Origin: Diplosphaera chodatii
Taxonomy: Eukaryota; Chlorophyta; Trebouxiophyceae; Prasiolales; Stichococcaceae
Length of the DNA: 64,000 bases
Assembly: GCA_032358165.1 (NCBI GenBank)
Contig: JAALGY010000061.1
Location: 248,001-312,000, forward strand
Reading direction: 5' to 3'
Part shown: positions 1 to 10,033 of the stretch, piece after piece
Numbering within the stretch: position 1 is the stretch's first letter
How the letters are laid out: each line of letters starts with the position of its first letter
Made by a program: the position numbers and the translations under genes
Notes under the pieces: generated by a model
Database searches by the model: none
What the model was told of the DNA's origin: nothing
What the model saw: the letters and a program-made list of their open reading frames with translations, nothing else

Positions 1-1411
1 GTATGTTTGACATACGTTCGCGTGCAAGGCGACCTGACGTGCAGCAACGTGCTGCTGCTGGAGGACCCAGCTGACGCCCGTGGCTTCTGTACCAAGGTGC
101 GTGCGTTGATTATCAAGCACAGGTCAAGACTTGCTCGCAGCAGCGGCAAGAGGGGCCAGCCGCTATCCTCTCAGCCAAACTGCTGTAGGCATTGCTGCCA
201 AGGGCCAACATATATTGAGCTGAAACATGGCGCCTGCGGTAACAGGTGTCCGACTTTGGGCTGAGCCGCACGTCCCATGGCACCATGCACACCAACTCCT
301 TTGGCACGGTGCGCCACTGCCAGCGTCGGAGGGTGCCAGCTCCCTGTGCTGCTCAGACCAGCATGAAGCCACTGCTGAACAGCCAATGCGCGATGCTGCC
401 CAAGTTGCGTGTGGGGCATTTCCTAAGGCCTACTCACTTCAACGCGGCAGGTGACGCATATGCCGCCGGAGCTGCTGAGCGAGGGGCGGCTGTCTCAGAA
501 GGCGGACCTGTACGCCTTCGGAATCATCCTGTGGGAGATGTGAGTGCACCCCGCCATATGCACCGCAACTGCTCCGCCATATGCACCGCAACTGCACGCC
601 TGTCATGTATGCTGCTGCCAAAAGGACACCACTGCTGGCCCCTGTCAGCTTGACAGCCATGACCAATCTCTGGGCACGTCCAGAGCATGCTCCCTCGATA
701 TGCCACACTGTGTGTCGACAGAGATTAAACTGCGGTCAGCTGTCCTCACAGTGAGATGAGGCACGTTAAATACTTGTACTCACTGCAACCTTCCTCTCCC
801 GCAGGTACACCAGCAAGCGGCCGTGGGCGGGCATGCACCCGGTGCAGGTCATGATGAAGAAGGCGCAGGGCGGCGCGGCGCTGGCCTGGCCCCCCGGCGC
901 CCCCGCGCCCTACAGCCGCCTGGCCCAGGTGCGCCCGGGGCCACATTTGAAATGTGAGATGAGCATTGTACAGGCAGCGTCCCGCATCAGAGCCGTTCGG
1001 CAGTCGTGGCCCTGCGCGCACCTTAGCCCTGCGGCCACCTGGGACAAGCCCGCTTGGGACCATCACTTGCTGCGCCACGCAAGCCATGCAGCTTCCTGAG
1101 CCGCACATCAGCCAAGACGCCCCCGGCATGCCTGACGCATGCAGCCGTGTGGTGCTGATGACCCGTCAGAAGCTAGCATGTAACCTTCATCTGCTGCTGG
1201 CGTGCGTTTGAGAACATCACCCATGATCCCGACTAGGGGTGCTATTGGAGTGCAGTGTTGTGTGCGTGCTGATGCGGCCGGTGCCTTGATGCAGGCCTGC
1301 ATGGCTGACGACCCGGCGGCGCGGCCGGAGTTTGCGGAAGTGGAGGCCGAGTGCCGGGCGCTGGCCGCGATGGCCGCCGCAGGCACACTGGCTGCAGGGA
1401 ACGACGCTTGA
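1..1411 (+). CDS. protein kinase, C-terminal part (partial, 5' end outside window)
   Basis: This is the 3' end of a Ser/Thr or Tyr-like (TKL-type) protein kinase gene that begins upstream of the window. Exons read as 29-96, 246-308, 451-539, 805-928 and 1295-1411, with GT-AG introns and matching phases. The visible protein runs from the catalytic loop (GDLTCSNVLL, the preceding His codon lying in the previous exon) through the DFG segment (VSDFGLSR), the activation-loop end (MPPELL), the helix-F region (KADLYAFGIILWEM) and the APE-to-end part of the C-lobe, then a short tail and TGA. The usual catalytic-loop Lys of HRDLKxxN is Thr here. The closest relative in the window is the receptor-like kinase at 56271-63063: both use HGDL instead of HRDL and break the gene just before the DFG exon. 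Substrate and pathway cannot be inferred. Kinase identity is certain. Confidence 0.9.
551..595. repeat. 22-bp direct repeat, two copies, in kinase intron
   Basis: Positions 551-572 and 574-595 are identical 22-bp units separated by one base. They lie inside the intron between kinase exons 451-539 and 805-928. Seen directly; no function suggested. Confidence 0.9.
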
Positions 1412-2206
1412 GGTGGAAGCACAGACGTGACTGAAGCCTTACGGCCAGAGGCAGCCTGGCAGGCAACAGTGAGGAGGCATGACAAAGGCCTAGCACAGCA
1501 CGCACTGCCAGCTGGACGGTAGGCAGTACATGCTGCTGACTTACTTTATAACATGGGGGATCGGGTATTGGGAAGGGGGCATGAAGCAACAATGCAAGCG
1601 GAAGTGTACTCTGGACACAAATTAGCATCATGGCCCGGCCTTCTACGGCAGGTGGCAACGCTCATCCTTTGGGGTTCTGGCAACTTTGGTATTTTGCGAC
1701 AAGTAGGTAGCCTGTGCAAGACGTCATATGATGTACTATGTGGCATCAGATGGCGAGTTATTATGTCATAGCTGAAACGTCAGCACTGCCAGCACTTGTC
1801 CTTCCGATATGATTGACTGCAAATCTGATGGCGGCGGTAGCGGCGGCAGCAGCAGCAGCATTATCATGCAAAGTTTTGACACACGGGTGGTCGAGTGATC
1901 TTCCTAGCACAGTAAGGCACTTGTTTCGTTCTCATTGCGTTTTTGATCCGATATGCGGTGGGATTCAAATACGTTTGTGGGGAAGGTATGAAGCTCTTTA
2001 GGTGATGAGTTGGAAGCTCGAAGAGACATTGTAAGGATGCATGCGCACTCAGCAAACAATCAGCCTCGCCCAAAAGGTGAACAACTACTTTGCCCAAGGC
2101 ATCTCCTTCTAGCATCCAAATAGAAACATATTCGAGTGGTGGCGATGGTTGTCTGAGGCAACATCCACCTGTGTTGCGCAATGCAAGCAGGCACACGGAA
2201 GGCAGC
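1412..2206. other. 3' flanks of two converging genes, no gene seen
   Basis: About 800 bp between the kinase stop (plus strand) and the MAPR stop (minus strand). I found no exon with family similarity or good splice context. A short GGC/GCA triplet-rich tract lies near 1830-1860. The region most likely holds the two 3' UTRs. Confidence 0.5.
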
Positions 2207-3990
2207 TCAGGCTGCAGGACTGGATGTGCTGACGATGCTGCCGACGATGTTGTACTTGCTGTAAAAGCGCGCCTCCCAGTCCCTCAGATTCTCCAGCTCA
2301 AACTTGCCCAGCCCTACGGGGCAGCACCCAGTGCCTCGTCAGAATGAGAGTAAGAGTCACATCCGGGTCTGCTGCAGAGTCTGCCGTCTGCAAGACTACG
2401 TGCAGATCCCCTCCAGTCCGGAGCATGGCAGCCTTTGGCAGGCAGACGGTATCCCTACACCACCTTCCACCCCCATCCACACTTGCTAATCTCGATTGAC
2501 GCTCACCTTCGAGGTTGTCGTGGCAGTCGGCGGTGTCGGTGGACTGCAACGCCAGCGCACGGGCACACTCCCGCCCGGCGAAAGGGTACACACCGTCTGG
2601 CCCATAGAACTCCCTGCCTGCAGCATCATACAGGGCCCAGTGACCGTCAGCGCTTCGCAGTGCCTGAGCATCGAAGAGCTGCTGCTGGATTCTAATCTGT
2701 TTGGCGCAGCAAGAAGCGGAATCTGTGGCTTGTGTGGGCCACAGCCGGGAGGACGACATGTCAGTGTGCGCAGAAGTGGTATGCGGGCACATGCCCATTG
2801 CAGAATTGGCCCACCTTTGGTGACATCAAAGACGGTGCCCCGAATCGCGAGCATGGTGGGCTTCGCTGCGTCGCTGCCGTCGTGCGCTGTCAGCTGCTGC
2901 AGCGTCAGCCGCTGCTCTGGAACGACCTGCACGCCAGGATTCCGAATACATAGGCCATTCACCATGAACGACGGCACTGCTATGACGACTCACCCTGCCG
3001 ACGACGTGGTACTCGCCCCGGAGCTTGACGACCCACTCGTCAAGCACTCCCAGCTGCCGGGGGTTCAGAAGGCTGGAGGGTTGCAGTGCCACTGAACCCC
3101 ACCTTGCCGACGATGTGGTATTTGCCCCGGAACTTGGCGACCCACTCGTCAAGTACTTCCAGCTGCCGGGGCGTCAGGTCCGCCAGCTCCCCGCAGCAGT
3201 CCTCCGCCTCCAGCGACATGAGCCCCAGGGCGCGGCTGACCTCCTTGCCCGCGAACACCGCATAGCCGCCGCCTGGTGGCAGCGGACAAGGGGAGTCAAT
3301 GAGGGCATGCGAAGCAAGGAAGGGTGAGGTTGCCGTGAGCCCTCCAGGGGACAGGTGCGAGATGTGAGTCCGGCATGCGGCTGGTATCACTGCGTGCAAG
3401 CATTTGGAGCTGCTACCTCTCGGCTGTGAGCATGCATTGTGGGCCACAAGCATGGGCAATGGCTCTGGCCGCATCACGGGGCAAGTGCCAGCAGCGGGCT
3501 GACATGCTTGCTTGGTCGCCATGAGCCACGATGCCACGAGCCAGCCAGTGCCGGGATAATGGAGACTGAGCTTCTGGCGGACCTTCCGCATCAGTGCACT
3601 GCTGCTTGTGGCGAGCAGAGCATCCAGGCATTACGGGTGATCATCGCCAGCATGCTTTCGGCGGACGCAGTGCGGCCATGCATGCTGCTGTCCAGCCTGC
3701 TCACCCGGGCCATAGAAGTCACGCCCCTTGGTGACGTCGAACACCTCGCCGCGCACGGCGAAGTAGATGGGCAGGAAGGGGTCCCGGCCATCGTACTTCC
3801 GCAGCGTCTGCTTCGTGATGTCGCCGCACCGCTCCGGCTCGTACTCCGCCGGCTTGGGCACCGGCGCCAGGGCGCTGGACACCGTCATGACCAGGAAGGT
3901 GCTTACGATGACCAGCAGCAGCGTGCTGAAGATGTGCGATGACGCCCAATCCAGCAACGCCGTCACCACATCGAGCGCCGCATGCAGCAT
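2207..3990 (-). CDS. membrane-anchored MAPR/cytochrome-b5-fold heme-binding protein, apparently two domains
   Basis: Exons on the minus strand are 3990-3705, 3272-3103, 2926-2815, 2617-2507 and 2313-2207, giving about 261 residues. I chose ATG at 3990; the open frame extends slightly upstream but without ATG. Residues ~15-40 form one membrane segment, as in PGRMC1-type proteins, which bind heme or steroids and help cytochrome P450s at the ER. Domain 1 contains VRGEVFDVTKGRDFYGPGGG, AGKEVSRALG and a C-terminal VAKFRGKYHIVGK. Domain 2 repeats the pattern: IRGTVFDVTKG, REFYGPDG, AGRECARAL and RFYSKYNIVGS. The Tyr ligands typical of MAPR proteins (Y in FYGPxG and KYxIVG) are present in both. Between the domains lies a degenerate second copy of the end of domain 1. 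Family known; the two-domain fusion is inferred from matching phase-0 splice sites (3103 to 2926). The alternative is two adjacent single-domain genes, the first ending at a TGA near 3040. Confidence 0.8.
2991..3175 (-). repeat. duplicated half-exon of the MAPR gene
   Basis: On the minus strand, 3175-3100 (end of MAPR domain 1, coding PRQLEVLDEW...YHIVGKV) and 3066-2991 (PRQLGVLDEW...YHVVGRV) are two ~76-nt near-copies about 33 nt apart. Both end in a possible donor in the same phase. The second copy cannot be read through from the first, because a TGA intervenes in frame, and the spacer is too short to be an ordinary intron. It may be an alternative exon end or a decaying duplicate. Confidence 0.8.
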
Positions 3991-4446
3991 GCCGCCTGCC
4001 GGCAAGCAGGAGGTGCTCCAGAGAGTTTTGGAGCTGTATCTCTGATGCCCTGATGCCCTACACCACCTTCATGTCATGCATCCATGAACCGTGATCAGAA
4101 TGCTCGACTGGTGGGATCCCAAGCATTCGCAACTCCGGGTGACCTTTGTGCAGTGGCAGTCGGCTCGCAAGCTCGCAAATAACGATTGAATCGAGAAGGA
4201 ATCGGTGACATCGACGTCTGATACTGATCAATGCAAATGCCAATGCCAGACATGGTTTGCAGCGGTTGAGACGAAGCTGCAGCATGCTGAGCAAGGCGAG
4301 GTGCTCAGCACTATATCACATGTCACACACTTCGTTATCATCAAGTGAACTATGCAACGTGGCTATCTGATTATTACCTGGCAGTCTGCGTAGACATGGC
4401 GCAGGTAGCGTGCTGTGCTGCTTGACTGCACCTAGGAGAACCCCGG
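3991..4446. promoter_or_regulatory. shared 5' region between divergent MAPR and UBX genes
   Basis: The ATGs at 3990 (minus) and 4447 (plus) are 456 bp apart, so both 5' UTRs and promoters must lie here unless upstream non-coding exons exist. I could not point to a convincing TATA box or initiator. Confidence 0.4.
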
Positions 4447-7400
4447 ATGCAGGACCGTAGTCGCGATGTTGCAGCAATCGCGGCGCTAACTGTAGGCCTG
4501 CTGCTGGCTGCGTTGCTGGCGCATCGATCGTCAGAGCTGCGCCTGCAGCAGCTGTCCTTCGCCACGCTCGCAAAGCTACTAGGTGATCCTGCAGAAACGG
4601 TGCCACGCCATGACTCTGTGCAACGTGCTGATGGGCTTGCCAGCCTGTGTTCAAGGTCGTGCTCCAGACACAACGCATCCCTAACAGATGCTTGGTCCGT
4701 TGGTTGCAGCTCGAGCTGCGTTTATAGTGTTGCTAGGGTCCACGGCGTACCGCTGGTGGGACGTGCGTCAAAACCGTGGTGCGTGCGTGGGAGCAGCCTG
4801 CTGCGACAGCTGACATTGATTCAAGACGAGCCTGCAAGTTGTACAGGCATGGTCCCCACGCTGATCACGCTTGTCCTAATCCATGCCGCTGGTCACCTCA
4901 CAGTGCTGCTAGGGGGTCGCCAGCCAGTTCAGCCTCACAAACGGCGCCGCAGCTCGTCTCACGCGGCATTGACAGAATTTCGTCGCGAGACAGCAGCGCA
5001 GCCGGCCGCTGCGGCGACAGCAGAGGCTGACATACCGTCTGCTGCTTCTGACGCCGCGCGTGAGGAGCCAGACTCATCAGCTGTGCTGCCGCTGCAGTGC
5101 ACTCCCGCAGCTCAGGCGCGACGCAGACGTGCATCATCTGTGCATAGCGGCGTGCACAGGGCTGAGCCACATAGTGCAAGTGGTGCATCTGATCAGCCCA
5201 GCCACCCTGGCCCACTTCATCAGCCCACTGGTGTAGACCTAGAGTCAGCTGCAGAGTGGTCGCCAGCTAATGATGCGACACCTAACTTGGAGGCCCGCGC
5301 CGCTTCGGCTGCAGCGTGCCATGCTGGTGGCCACCGTAGCGCACCTAGGGACCCAGTGCAAGGCAGCGGGAGTAATGCAGTCAACCCAGTAGATAGCACG
5401 AGCTTGGGCGACATACAAGTCGAGCAGCAGGCGTCACGGGCCCTGAGCAGCACAGCGGCGGCGGCAGCGGCATCACTGCCTCCCGCTCAAGCTCCAGACG
5501 ACGGCATGGCGCCCAAGACGCTGCAGCAGGCGCGGGCCGAGATGCTGGAGCGGCAGGAGGCGGCCAGGGCCGAACATGTGAGTGCTCGTCAGCTGTTGGC
5601 ATGGGGCTGGCTCGCTGCTGTGTCTCCGCGTGCACAGAGACGAAAGACCGATTTGCTGCAAGGCCAGGGGCTGCAAGCTGCAGCCGGCGGCGGCAGCACA
5701 GACCGAGGAAGCCCTTGCCGACTTCAGACGCCGCTGCTGTCAGCTGGACGCCCTCACCCAGGCAGTCACCCGCATCCGGATGTCACCACGCTGTACAAGC
5801 AGAGCAAAGTGTTTGCAGGCTCGGCAGCAGCGGGAGGAGCGGGAGCAGCTGCGGCGGCAGCGGCTGGCCGAAGCAGATGCCCGGCTGGAGGCGTGGCGTG
5901 CGGCGCAGCGTGCAGCCGAGGCTGCGGAGGAGATGTCCTGGCTGCAGCTGACGGCCGAGAGGTGAGGGCGGCCTTGAGCTTGTGAAAGGTTCTTCTGAGT
6001 GGGCCTGAGCTTTGCGGTCAGCCCACATCAGGGGGGCCAGCAGCGGTAGTCCCCAGGTGCACCTCCTTGCAGGCGGACACCTCCTGGTCAAGCCTGGCGC
6101 CTGCGGCTGGTTGTTCATGAGGCTACGGCTGCTTGTCCATTTGCATGCGAATGATGTTTACCAGTTTGCATGGTCAGCGCTTCGCTTTGGAAAGATTGAA
6201 GATGCCGAGTGGACTTGGGTGCTGTAGGCGAGCTGCGGAGGCGCGGCGGCAGCTGGTGCAGCAGCAGAACGACGAGTATCAGCAGGTATGCAGGTGTTCT
6301 AACAGCCTCCGATACAACGCACCGCAATGCATGGCTCAGGGTATCAGACGTCATGAGGCAGGCATCACAGTGCAGATGGTGGGGTGGCCCTGGCTGCTGC
6401 TCGTCCGTAGGAAATGTCGCGGACCACAGTATTTGATGTCGAAGGTCCAATGCCAGCTACAAGGCCTCCGCGAGGGCACTTGTTCCAGGGGTGTTGGTGA
6501 CCGCCCTGCAGGCGCTGCAGCAGGATGAAGAGGCGGCAGAGCGGCGACGGAAGGAGCTGCACGCGCAGCAGGAAGCTGCAGACGGGCGCCAGCAGGCTGC
6601 CGAAAGGTGGGGCCTGACAAGTCTGCTGCTGCCAGTGCAATGCCCGGTACTGTCATGGACGCAGTGCATGCTCAGGCTCCTGCGCCCACCGCCAGCAAAC
6701 TGCGTGAGGCACCGCATCGTAATGGTCGCCGTGTTGAGGGTGGGCTTGATGCAAGGCTACACATACACCAGGAAGCTGCAAGCGTCTCCTGCTTCGACAC
6801 AAGTCTGCTGCAAGAGTTGTGGTGTGTTGATCGACTGCACGAAGCCTTTTATGAGTCACGGCATGGGATGGACTGCTTGGCCCACTGTGAAGAGAGGCTC
6901 TGCTCAGTGGCGACGAGTTATCCTCCTCATGCCGCGCCGTGTGCCGATCATGCAGCTTGTGTGACCACATGAACCTAAACGGATTGCACCTGGAGACGTT
7001 GCTGCTGTGCCGATGTGTGAGCCTGACATTATGAATCATGTAATGCTACCTGCCCTTGTGCTGGCGCTGCAGGGCATGGCTGGACTGCGCCCGGGTGGCG
7101 GCAGATGCGGCATCGCAGCTGGCTCGCTCCCCGGAGCCCAGCGCTGCCGCCGCCGTTGCAACTCTCTCCCTGAGGTGCTCCGCCGCTCTTTCTGACACCG
7201 TGATGGCAGGGGCAACAGCTCGCCAGCACTGTCCGCTTTGCTCAGCAGAGCATTGTGTTCGCCGTCAAGACGAAGTCAGGGCAGGAAAAGGTTGAACCAA
7301 TGGCACATCTGCAGCGTGCCCGCAGTGCCTGCTTGTCCACTCCTGCACGTGGCATACCATTGCGCTGCAGGCTGCCGGACCATCCGCTGCAGCGGCGGCG

Positions 7401-7857
7401 CTTCAGCGCCGGCGCCGCAGTCGCCGATGTGTACGCCTGGGCGCAGCTGGCGCTGCTGCAGGGCATCTGCCCCACCATGGATACGCAGCTGCAGCGCCTG
7501 CGGCAGCGGGCCCTTGAAGGTCATGCCACCGCGGACGGCGGCAGGAGTGGTGGTGCAGATGGAGCAACAGCGAATGCCCCAGGGGGTGTAGATGGTGACA
7601 CCGTGGATGCGCCCTCGCCATCGGCGGGCATCGCCTTGCCGGGTGATCGGGGGGATGAGTGGGTGCAGCGCTGGGTGGCGGCGGATGCAGGAAGCAGCGA
7701 CGGCGGCTGGGCGTGGCGAGGCGGCTGGCGCCTGGTGCAGACCTTCCCCCGGCAGCCGCTGCCCCGCAGCGGCGGCACGGTCGGGGCTGCGGGCCTCGTG
7801 CCGCAGGCGGCGCTGGCCCTGGAGCGAACTGAGGATCACGAACGCACTCAGCAATGA
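4447..7857 (+). CDS. UBX-domain membrane protein (FAF2/PUX10-like)
   Basis: Exons: 4447-4582, 4710-4778, 4847-5577, 5684-5961, 6228-6285, 6512-6606, 7073-7174, 7371-7857; about 651 residues. UBX proteins recruit the AAA ATPase Cdc48/p97 to ubiquitylated clients. The N-terminus has three hydrophobic stretches (around residues 7-27, 47-60 and 70-90), followed by a long Ala/Ser/Pro-rich spacer. Next comes a charged coiled coil containing QLVQQQNDEYQQALQQDEE, which resembles the pre-UBX helix of FAF2/UBXD8. The UBX fold starts at LPDHPLQRRRFSAGAAVADVY and ends with WRLVQTFPRQPL...LVPQAALAL. About 95 low-complexity residues interrupt the UBX domain; an optional intron near 7519-7687 would remove most of them in frame. 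No thioredoxin-like UAS domain was found. The first two introns are inferred, since the frame is open through them. Role in ER or lipid-droplet p97 recruitment is inference. Confidence 0.8.
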
Positions 7858-8431
7858 CGGTGGCCCTGCCTGCCACCACAATTGCCGTGTTTGCAGGGGC
7901 AAGCCCAGACACAGCGGCAGCTGCATGTGTTTTATCAGAAACTAAAGTGCAAATAGCCTATCAGGCCTGCACGTGGAGGTTGTGTACATCCTCTTACACA
8001 CAACGCAAATAGCTGATGCCCCACACCGAGTCCATTGGCGTTGTGTGGATCTGCGCTGGCGCTTACACGACGGATGGTCAGACCATCGTGATCATCATGG
8101 TCCTGCCACCTTGCAACACCCGTACAAAATGTCCTCACCTGCCGTACAACATGCGCACATCATCACAGTCCTCTTGCACTCGATGCAGGCTCAGCCGCTC
8201 AGGTTGAATGCGCGTTGATGCAGCAATCTAAAAGTGTTTCACACAGAGCAGTGATCAAGACAGGCTTGCGACGATCGCTCGCTACCCAACTGCCGGGCGA
8301 TAGCTGTGCACCACCAAGCACCACTTGTTGCAAGAACACAGCTGTGTATTCCGCCTTTCCAGAGGCTCGCCCAGTCGTATCACGCGCTAGTCGTAGGCAA
8401 CCCTCGCCGCTCCACTTGAGCTTCAGACAGC
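7858..8431. other. intergenic, 3' UTR of UBX gene and 5' flank of ABM gene
   Basis: 574 bp with no supported exon on either strand. Confidence 0.4.
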
Positions 8432-9636
8432 ATGGGGTCGGCTGAAAATGAAGACACATCTGCAGCGCAGGCCGGGCCAACAAAGGCAGGGCATCTGTCA
8501 GCAACCAGCTGCTGGCTCCAGCAGCTTGACCACACGCTTGTTTGCACGCCGTCGTGCTGCAGGACCGAGCACACGTCCGAGGTCCCCCCGGATCTAAGCA
8601 TTCTGCCTGCCAGATCATACGCCCAAACATTTCCTTATACCATGCTTGTCAACTGTCCATCTCCACATTCCCCTGCAGGCGTGGCTGCTGGTCATCCAGA
8701 GCGAGTTCCAGTCGGTGGAGGACCGCGACGCGCTGATCAGCCACGTAAAGGCGGTGGCAGTAGAATCCGCGTGCAACGAGCCGCAGACGCTGGGATTTCA
8801 GGTCTGCCGTCGGTCTAAATCTATCACCCCTGCTATTGTCTTCAACACAGCTGCAGGCGCAACCATGGCTGGCGGATCTCACGGCGTGTGTGCTGCGCTG
8901 CAGATTGCGATCGCGGACAACAACCCGCTGCGGATCCTGATCCTTGAGCGGTGCGGCCAAGCTCTCTGTGTTCACTGTACACATAATGCACCATGCACAA
9001 CGCATCATACGTGCAAGCCATTTGTTGCAGCCGCGGGCCTGGCGGTCTGGAGCGTGCACTCATGATGTACCACTCACTGCGAAGCTTGCCAGTACATGCT
9101 ACCATGCAGTTTTGCCACCAAAGAGCACTGGCTGGTGCCGCACAAGGAGAGCCGGGCGTTCAAGGAGCTCAAAGCCTGGCAGGTGGCGTCCGGGATTCAG
9201 GTCAGCATGTTGCATGCAGCTGCCCATGACCTGGTGTGACTATCACAGCCTACAAGCAAATGCGTCGGGAGTACCAGCATGTCTGCACCCGTGAGGCGCT
9301 AAAGGCCTCGGGCGCTCTGACCTATTCCATTTCAGAACAGCTTAGGATGCACACTGTACAACCACGCCTGAACTGCCAGCAGTGGGGAAGCACGCCCTTG
9401 AAAGCTCGAATGGGTCCAGGTAACATAAGCGAGTGGAAGCAGCAGCAGCAGCGATGGCGGCAGCGGCGGCGGCAGCAGCCAGCAGCACCTCGTCTGCCGG
9501 ACGGTGTCCCAACAGCGTGCTGTCCCCTGCGCAGGTCACGACCACAGGGCAGAGCTACGACGAGACCGACATCGGGTACCTGACGCCGGGTGAGCGCGGG
9601 CTGATGCAGCGGCAGGCACCGGCTGGGACGTCCTGA
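8432..9636 (+). CDS. ABM-superfamily (dimeric alpha-beta barrel) protein
   Basis: Firm exons are 8679-8801, 8904-8950, 9110-9200 and 9535-9636, all phase-compatible (about 120 residues). A first exon from ATG 8432 to 8539 is phase-compatible but weak, so the true start is unsure. The protein reads WLLVIQSEFQSVEDRDALISHV, then ACNEPQTLGFQIAIADNNP, then LILERFATKEHWLVPHKES. This is the order found in antibiotic-biosynthesis-monooxygenase/quinol-monooxygenase-like domains: first beta strand, a helix, ExxTLxFxx, and an E(R)xxxxxxHxxH-type segment. Such small proteins form homodimers and can be cofactor-free oxygenases or have other roles. The C-terminal tail after GIQVTTTGQSYDE is unrelated to the domain. 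The family call rests on pattern only; the substrate is unknown. Confidence 0.6.
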
Positions 9637-10033
9637 TGAGCCCCGCTGGCAGTCTGCTGGCAGCAGTCGATTAGCAAGACGTTGCGCATCGTGGAATCGT
9701 GGTGGAGTGTGAGGGGAATGGCCAGCGACGGGCAGTTCTGAAGGTGAACACCTTGCACAGGCCTGCAGCAGTGTGAACTACACACAGTTTACTTGGATGC
9801 AACGGCCAGGGCTCCCAACAGCTGCACACGCCAACAGGGCAGCTCTCCAAAGATTTAACTGGAAGGTACTGATGTCCAACCCAGTGCAATACTACTACCA
9901 GCGTCAGCCATCATGCCACTCTGAGCTGCAATCACATACTTTGACCCAGATGGGGCTCTGCACAATACCGAGGAGCATCACGGGGCAGATGCATGTGCCA
10001 ATGCAACCTCCGCCAACCAACACGGACGACATT
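9637..10033. other. convergent 3' ends, no gene seen
   Basis: About 400 bp between the stop of the plus-strand ABM gene and the stop of the minus-strand haloperoxidase gene; presumably the two 3' UTRs. Confidence 0.4.

Noticed and set aside
4447..5985. Reading 4447-5985 as one uninterrupted 512-codon exon
   Set aside because: The later part leaves the frame of the coiled coil and UBX exons. Splicing at 5577/5684 is needed, and the two upstream introns give better membrane segments.
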